This document shows positions 20,358 through 25,163 of a stretch of 25,163 bases of DNA, piece by piece. Every line of letters starts with the position of its first letter. Position 1 is the first letter of the stretch. A program made the position numbers and the translations under genes. Origin of the DNA: an uncultured Ruminococcus sp. (GTDB lineage Bacteria; Bacillota; Clostridia; Oscillospirales; Ruminococcaceae); assembly GCA_937902395.1 (NCBI GenBank), contig CALGTV010000064.1, positions 1 to 25,163 on the forward strand, written 5' to 3'. The notes below the pieces were generated by a model, which saw nothing but the letters and a program-made list of their open reading frames with translations, was not told the DNA's origin and did not search any database.

Positions 20358-23174
20358 ATGAAGAAAAAACTGAAAATATTCCTCCTTTGCCTCCTTGCCG
20401 TTTCGGCTTCTGCTGTTACGGGAAATTCCATTGCCGATGAGGATATTCCTGCTCCTGATACCGAAATTTCCGAACAGGAGGGAGAAAAATCCTCTGTTTC
20501 CGCAAAGCTTTCGGAATCTGTAGAAAAGGTCGATGTGCCCTATACAGATATTGTTGAATATCTGCAAAAAATCGGCACCGTTGAGGGCATTGACGTATAC
20601 TTCAAGGCTAAGGATATTGATGATATCATATGGAACAAAAACGGTGGCAAACCTGAAAAGAAATCAGATTATACTCCTGCGCAGGAGGCTCTCGACGACA
20701 AAATCAGCGATATAAAAAAGCTCGGGGATTTTGTGGCTGTTGACAGCAAATCCAAAAAAGTCCTTGCGGATTTCGACGAAAGCAATAAGTGCGACGAAGG
20801 GAAAATATATATTAGCGGCGGCAGTCGGTATCTTCTCTATGTAAATGAGGATATGACAAAGCCTCTGCGAATCCGTCAGGTTATTTCAACCATTGATAAT
20901 CCATATCTTTTCAGCTCCCTTGACGGAAAAACGCTGGAGCTTATGGATTCTGATTATAAAAATATCCTGTTTGCCTACAAAAAAAGCGGCATTGAGAATG
21001 GAAGTGCCGTATATTATACTGATGACAAAAAAAGCTTTGTATGGCTTACTTCTGATAATAAACAAGTAATTGCAGTTTCAAGAGTTTGTGCTGAAAATGC
21101 TGATTTCCGACTTCTTGTTGATGACCGTCTCGGAAACATTGCTCTCGAAAATAAGAAAACAGGCTATATATGGTGGTCTGCTCCCCTTGGCGCTCCACGG
21201 GACGAAAAGGCTACTCCTTTGCTTATAAATGAACTTCGTTCATCGAACAAGCTGACTTATGGCACTCCCTCAAAACATTCCACGGAAAATCTTCGTTCAG
21301 CTACAGAGGATTGCGAAATATCTGTGAAGGATATCGAGGGCGGCGTGCGCGTCACCTACAGTTACAAAAAGGGATTTGAAATTCCTGTGGAGTATACCCT
21401 TGAAAGCGACTATATAAAAGCAAGGCTGAAAATCAGTGAAATCAAAGAACCTGACAACGAAAATATCATCACGGAAATGAATATAATGAACAGCTTCGGG
21501 GCGGCGGATATGTCCGAAAACGGCTATTTCATAATCCCCGACGGCTGCGGCGCTCTTGTGCGGTTCAATAACAAAAAAACTACAGAATCCGACTCATATT
21601 CCCAGAATGTCTATGGCAGGGATATCACTGCTGTTCCCACTCACAAGGGCGCTGTTACGGAGCAGATATATCTCCCCATGTATGCCATAGTCAAGGAGGA
21701 TAACGCTATGCTGGTAATCGCTGAAAAGGGCGATACCAACGCAAAGCTTTCTGTCAGCGTGTCGGAGCAGTCAAACAGCAGCTATAATATGTGCGGATTC
21801 AGCTTCACCCTACGCGGTACAGATACTTTCTATATGTCGGGCAGCAACGATAAATTTACTGTATTCGAAACAGGAGATATAAAAACCGATGATATCGAAC
21901 TGCGATATTACCCCATATCTGCGGAAAACGCAGATTATGCTCATGTTGCTGAAAGATACCGCAGATATCTTACAGAAGAAAAGGGTCTGACGAAAAAGAC
22001 GGAATCGGGACAGAATCCCGTGTATATTTCCCTTTACGGTGGTGTGCAGAAGAAAAAGGCTGTTTTCGGTATACCCGTAACTATGAAATCCCCCGTTACA
22101 AGCTTTGGACAGGGATTGGAAATACTCACTGACCTTACCGAAAGCGGCGTTGAGGATATAGTTGTATCCTACAAGAACTGGACTGATGACGGAATCGAAA
22201 ACAAGGTTGATACATCAGCCTCCCCCTCCGATACCCTTGGAGGAAAAACGGAATTTTCCGCACTTACGGATTTTATTAGTGATAACGGCTATGAGCTTTA
22301 TCCCATATCCGACAACCGCGATTTTTATTCGGGGAATGGCTATAATTCCATAAATAACACCTGTGTACGCATATCCGGCTCATACTCGCGCATTGTCAGC
22401 TATGACCGCGCTTATGATATCCCCGACGGCTTCAAGGATAATATGTCCCTGCTGTCGCCGCACTACTATAGTGATGTTTTCGGCGATATTGCGGAAAGCT
22501 ACAGCAAGGCAGGCTTATCAGGGGTATGTATGGGGAATCTCACATCGTCCCTTTACGGCGACTATGGCAAAAAGGAAATATCCCGTGCTGACGCAAAAAA
22601 ACTCGCTGTTGAGGGATATGAGATACTGTCGGAAAAGCTTGACAATGGCATACTTGCAGATACTGCAAATGCTTATGCTGTTCCCTACGCAAGCCATATA
22701 ACCAATGTGCCGCTCAGTTCAAGCAGATTTGATATATTCAACGAGGATATACCCTTTTATCAAATGGTTTTCCACGGAATTGTGCCATATTCCACAACGG
22801 CTGTCAACGGCGATACTGACCCTGATACTCTGATTCTCAAAGCGGCGGCTACGGGCAGTTATCTCAACTACGATATGCTCTATGAAAAAACAAGCGAGCT
22901 GAAAGATACGGAATTCGATGTATATTTCTACGCAAATTATGAAAATCAGATTATACCTGCCGCTGATGAATACGAACTGCTAAAACCCATATATTCCGAT
23001 ATTTCAGAGGCTTTTATAACAGGCTATGAAACGAAACGGGACGGAAATTTCATCACTGTTTCATATTCCAACGGTACGGTTATAAAATCTGACCTCGAAG
23101 AAAAAACCATAGATTTCAACGGTCAGCTTATTGACCTTGGAGCAATCAGGGAGGGAGGCTACGATCTGCGATGA
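20358..23174 (+). CDS. Large secreted DUF5696-type protein
   Basis: A 938-aa exported protein. The signal peptide is MKKKLKIFLLCLLAVSASA, followed by an acidic linker. Residues about 235-550 form beta-rich modules (LLVDDRLGNIALENKKTGYIW, GGVRVTYSYKKGFEIPVEYT, FIIPDGCGALVRFNN). Residues about 555-870 look like an alpha/beta barrel (YISLYGGVQ, GQGLEILTDLTESGVEDIVV, FSALTDFISDNGYELYPISD, GLSGVCMGNLTSSLYGD), reminiscent of glycoside hydrolase-like folds. I assign it to DUF5696 from memory of that family's layout and its usual neighbours. Enzymatic activity is not established, and acids in the barrel such as SDNRDFYS could be tested. ATG 20358 follows a GGCGGTGG site, and the TGA overlaps the next ATG (ATGA). 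Confidence 0.75.
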   Translation: MKKKLKIFLLCLLAVSASAVTGNSIADEDIPAPDTEISEQEGEKSSVSAKLSESVEKVDVPYTDIVEYLQKIGTVEGIDVYFKAKDIDDIIWNKNGGKPEKKSDYTPAQEALDDKISDIKKLGDFVAVDSKSKKVLADFDESNKCDEGKIYISGGSRYLLYVNEDMTKPLRIRQVISTIDNPYLFSSLDGKTLELMDSDYKNILFAYKKSGIENGSAVYYTDDKKSFVWLTSDNKQVIAVSRVCAENADFRLLVDDRLGNIALENKKTGYIWWSAPLGAPRDEKATPLLINELRSSNKLTYGTPSKHSTENLRSATEDCEISVKDIEGGVRVTYSYKKGFEIPVEYTLESDYIKARLKISEIKEPDNENIITEMNIMNSFGAADMSENGYFIIPDGCGALVRFNNKKTTESDSYSQNVYGRDITAVPTHKGAVTEQIYLPMYAIVKEDNAMLVIAEKGDTNAKLSVSVSEQSNSSYNMCGFSFTLRGTDTFYMSGSNDKFTVFETGDIKTDDIELRYYPISAENADYAHVAERYRRYLTEEKGLTKKTESGQNPVYISLYGGVQKKKAVFGIPVTMKSPVTSFGQGLEILTDLTESGVEDIVVSYKNWTDDGIENKVDTSASPSDTLGGKTEFSALTDFISDNGYELYPISDNRDFYSGNGYNSINNTCVRISGSYSRIVSYDRAYDIPDGFKDNMSLLSPHYYSDVFGDIAESYSKAGLSGVCMGNLTSSLYGDYGKKEISRADAKKLAVEGYEILSEKLDNGILADTANAYAVPYASHITNVPLSSSRFDIFNEDIPFYQMVFHGIVPYSTTAVNGDTDPDTLILKAAATGSYLNYDMLYEKTSELKDTEFDVYFYANYENQIIPAADEYELLKPIYSDISEAFITGYETKRDGNFITVSYSNGTVIKSDLEEKTIDFNGQLIDLGAIREGGYDLR

Positions 23175-24085
23175 AAAATAATAAAAAATCCTCCCGTATT
23201 TCCTACGAAAAAAGAAAGGCACTATATGGCTACGGCTTTATTGGCTTGTGGCTTGTGGGAACTGTTATCTTCTTCCTTGTGCCCCTTTTGACCTCTTTTA
23301 TCTGGTCTTTCTGCGATGTTACCATAGATACGGGAAATTCTACGCTGAAATGGGTGGGATTTGAAAATTTTGTATATTCCCTTACCACTGATCCGAAATA
23401 TACAGAATGTCTTAAATCAACACTTCTTGAAACTCTGTGGAAAACTCCGCTGATTGTAATATTTTCACTGTTTATTGCAGTTATTCTCAATCAGAAATTC
23501 CGTGGCAGAGCCCTTGCAAGAGCTATATTCTTTCTCCCTGTAATTATAGCTACAGGTCCTGTTTACGCTATTATCAGCGGCGATATCAGTTCTACGGGCA
23601 ATACAGGTGCAGGACAGTTTTCAACTATGTTTTCAACTAATATGGTCGGCGAATTACTGCAATTTCTGGGAATTTACGGCATTAGCGAGGATATGGGAAC
23701 CATGATTTCCACTATCTCCGACAATATTTTCGGAATCGTATGGTCAAGCGGTATACAGATTCTCCTTTTCCTTGCGGCTTTGCAGACAATTCCCACATCA
23801 GCAAGGGAAGCGGCTCAGCTGGAGGGCGCTACAGCTTGGGAATACTTCTGGAAAATCACTTTCCCCTACGTCAGCCCATTTATATTGGTGAATTTTATAT
23901 TCACTGTCATTGATTCCTTTACAAATCCCACAAACGCTGTAATGAAGCGAATACTCGCCCTCCGCGATGACTGGGAATTCGGTATTATTTCCTCAATGGC
24001 ATGGCTTTATTTCGGAATTATTCTTGCCGCTATAGGCATTGTTACTTTTATTGCAAATAAAATGATTTACTATGAAACAGAATAG
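23171..24085 (+). CDS. Second sugar ABC transporter permease, MalF type
   Basis: A 304-aa permease. After a basic start, TM1 is GYGFIGLWLVGTVIFFLVPL and about six segments follow. The periplasmic loop between TM3 and TM4 (GQFSTMFSTNMVGELLQFLG) is typical of this subfamily. The EAA loop reads AREAAQLEGATAWEYFWKIT then FP (about 211-232). It overlaps the DUF5696 stop by the ATGA arrangement, so expression is tied to that gene. It is clearly a different lineage from the permease at 16286 rather than a recent duplicate. Its partner permease follows after 12 nt. Confidence 0.92.
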   Translation: MKNNKKSSRISYEKRKALYGYGFIGLWLVGTVIFFLVPLLTSFIWSFCDVTIDTGNSTLKWVGFENFVYSLTTDPKYTECLKSTLLETLWKTPLIVIFSLFIAVILNQKFRGRALARAIFFLPVIIATGPVYAIISGDISSTGNTGAGQFSTMFSTNMVGELLQFLGIYGISEDMGTMISTISDNIFGIVWSSGIQILLFLAALQTIPTSAREAAQLEGATAWEYFWKITFPYVSPFILVNFIFTVIDSFTNPTNAVMKRILALRDDWEFGIISSMAWLYFGIILAAIGIVTFIANKMIYYETE

Positions 24086-24097
24086 GAGGTGCGGAAT

Positions 24098-25102
24098 ATG
24101 GCGGATAATTCTCCGAAAGAGCATAGGAGTATAAGAAAAAAAGAAGCTCGCCGCATACGTATGCAAACTATGTCAAAGACAGAAATAAGCTATCTTCGGC
24201 GAAAAGAAGCGGCTGAAAGAATTTTCCCCGTCTTCCGCTTTGTCATACTTTTCGGACTTGGCTTTGTAATTCTCTATCCTCTTATTTATATGATAAGCTG
24301 CACATTCCGCGAAAGAGGCGATATGAACGACCCCACTGTTATGTGGATTCCGAGGAATTTCACGCTGAATGTACTGAAAGAAACCCTTGATGCTATGGGA
24401 TTCCCCAAAACGCTTATAACGACGCTGTTTCTCAATGTTGGCTGTGCTCTGGTGCAGGTGATATCCTGCGCTGTGACAGGCTACGGCTTTGCGCGGTTTA
24501 AATTCCGCGGACGGAATCTGCTGTTTGCGGTTGTGATAATGATGATTCTTGTACCGCCGCAGATTATCGCTCTGCCGCTGTACTCACAGTTCAGAAATTT
24601 CGGTATAGGCGGATTTTCTATTAATCTCATAGATACCATGTTTACCATGTATCTCCCTGCCCTGACGGGCAACGGAATACGGGCAGGACTGATGATACTC
24701 ATATTCCGACAGTTTTTCAAGGGACTGCCACAGGAATTAGAGGATGCGGCATACATCGACGGCTGCGGTCCATTCAGAACCTTTGTACAGGTTATGGTAC
24801 CAAATGCTGCTGCGGCATTTCTCACAGTATTCCTTTTCTCTGTTGTATGGTACTGGAATGACTATTACGTAAGCGCTACGTTTTTCACTGATACCCGTAC
24901 AATATCACTTATGCTCCGTAATCTTGACACGGAACTGAAACGGAGGCTGTTTGATACAGTATCTGCTGAAATCTCCGTCCGTGAGCAGATTGTCTGGAAA
25001 GAGGCAGGCTGTCTTATATCAATCACGCCCCTGCTGATAATGTATATATTCTTACAGAAACATTTCATCGAGGGCATTGAGCGCTCGGGAATTGTGGGAT
25101 GA
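24098..25102 (+). CDS. Second sugar ABC transporter permease, MalG type
   Basis: A 334-aa permease with a long, very basic cytoplasmic N terminus (RSIRKKEARRIRMQTM, about residues 10-40) before TM1, FVILFGLGFVILYPLIYMIS. The MalG-type loop, PTVMWIPRNFTLNVLKE, and the EAA loop ELEDAAYIDGCGPFRTFVQV (about 213-232) are present, and the end reads QKHFIEGIERSGIVG. The frame is open to a GTG at 24089, but ATG 24098 with AGGAGGT is the start. With the previous gene it makes a second permease heterodimer. A cognate binding protein is not in the window and could lie beyond 25163. The palindromic element begins 7 nt after the stop. Confidence 0.92.
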   Translation: MADNSPKEHRSIRKKEARRIRMQTMSKTEISYLRRKEAAERIFPVFRFVILFGLGFVILYPLIYMISCTFRERGDMNDPTVMWIPRNFTLNVLKETLDAMGFPKTLITTLFLNVGCALVQVISCAVTGYGFARFKFRGRNLLFAVVIMMILVPPQIIALPLYSQFRNFGIGGFSINLIDTMFTMYLPALTGNGIRAGLMILIFRQFFKGLPQELEDAAYIDGCGPFRTFVQVMVPNAAAAFLTVFLFSVVWYWNDYYVSATFFTDTRTISLMLRNLDTELKRRLFDTVSAEISVREQIVWKEAGCLISITPLLIMYIFLQKHFIEGIERSGIVG

Positions 25103-25109
25103 TTATTTA

Positions 25110-25163
25110 TACCAATCCCTGAAACAACAGTAGACAAATCTAATGGCATAAATGCCGTATGTC
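25110..25163 (+). mobile_element. 158-bp palindromic MITE-like element, copy C (cut by window end)
   Basis: The first 54 bases match copies A and B (TACCAATCCCTGAAACAACA and onward), in the orientation of copy B but with the terminal CC of copy A. TTA precedes it at 25107-25109. The rest lies outside the window. Confidence 0.85.

Noticed and set aside
1..25163. CRISPR array, tRNA or rRNA genes
   Set aside because: No regularly spaced repeat series and no tRNA- or rRNA-like sequence was seen on either strand.

Overview
The window looks like chromosomal DNA of a low-to-mid GC Gram-positive clostridium, most likely a Ruminococcus-like member of the Oscillospirales. This is an inference from three things: a holB-ricT block with an Orn/Lys/Arg decarboxylase as in Bacillus and Clostridia, a dipicolinate synthase pair (dpaA-dpaB) implying present or ancestral sporulation, and a large Gram-positive carbohydrate ABC-transport cluster. 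Strong AGGAGG-type ribosome binding sites and TTGACA-17-TATAAT promoters fit the same group.

Left part, all minus strand. A 78-aa coiled-coil protein and a 95-aa sigma-region-4-like protein share a near-consensus promoter (5044-5072). They are followed by a PLP-dependent decarboxylase, holB (DNA polymerase III delta'), ricT, queH (epoxyqueuosine reductase) and a YbaK/EbsC-type tRNA-editing deacylase (4999 down to 56). A second minus-strand group holds nadB and nadC, then an AT-rich pair of uncharacterised genes (a DUF4869-like protein and a P-loop ATPase). The interval holding this pair is bounded by a 25-bp direct repeat that includes the 3' end of nadC. Further right lie an Lsa/CplR-type ABC-F ribosomal protection gene and the dpaA-dpaB operon.

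The ABC-F gene has a complete-looking attenuation leader: a TTGACA-17-TAGAAT promoter, a six-codon leader peptide MRKISC, an intrinsic terminator just before the gene, and a segment that can pair either with the leader-peptide codons or with the terminator arm. The dpaA gene has a sequence matching the sigma-K promoter pattern, CACC-16-CATATAATA.

Right part (13254-25102), all plus strand. This is one transcription unit behind a perfect sigma-A promoter. It encodes a 977-aa secreted or lipidated solute-binding protein with carbohydrate-binding-like N-terminal domains, a MalF/MalG-type permease pair, a membrane-anchored NHL-repeat protein, a Yip1-family membrane protein, a large secreted DUF5696-type protein, and a second MalF/MalG-type permease pair. 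No ATPase is encoded here, so a shared MsmX/MsmK-type ATPase elsewhere is presumed. Short related hairpins lie between the solute-binding-protein and permease genes.

Mobile or repeat DNA. A 158-bp, almost fully palindromic MITE-like element occurs at 5196-5353 and 9410-9567, and is cut by the window end at 25110-25163. The two complete copies are flanked by TAA repeats. Each copy sits at the stop codon of a gene, and the second supplies the last codons and stop of the ABC-F gene. A different 120-bp element with near-identical 18-bp ends and TA flanks lies at 11435-11554.
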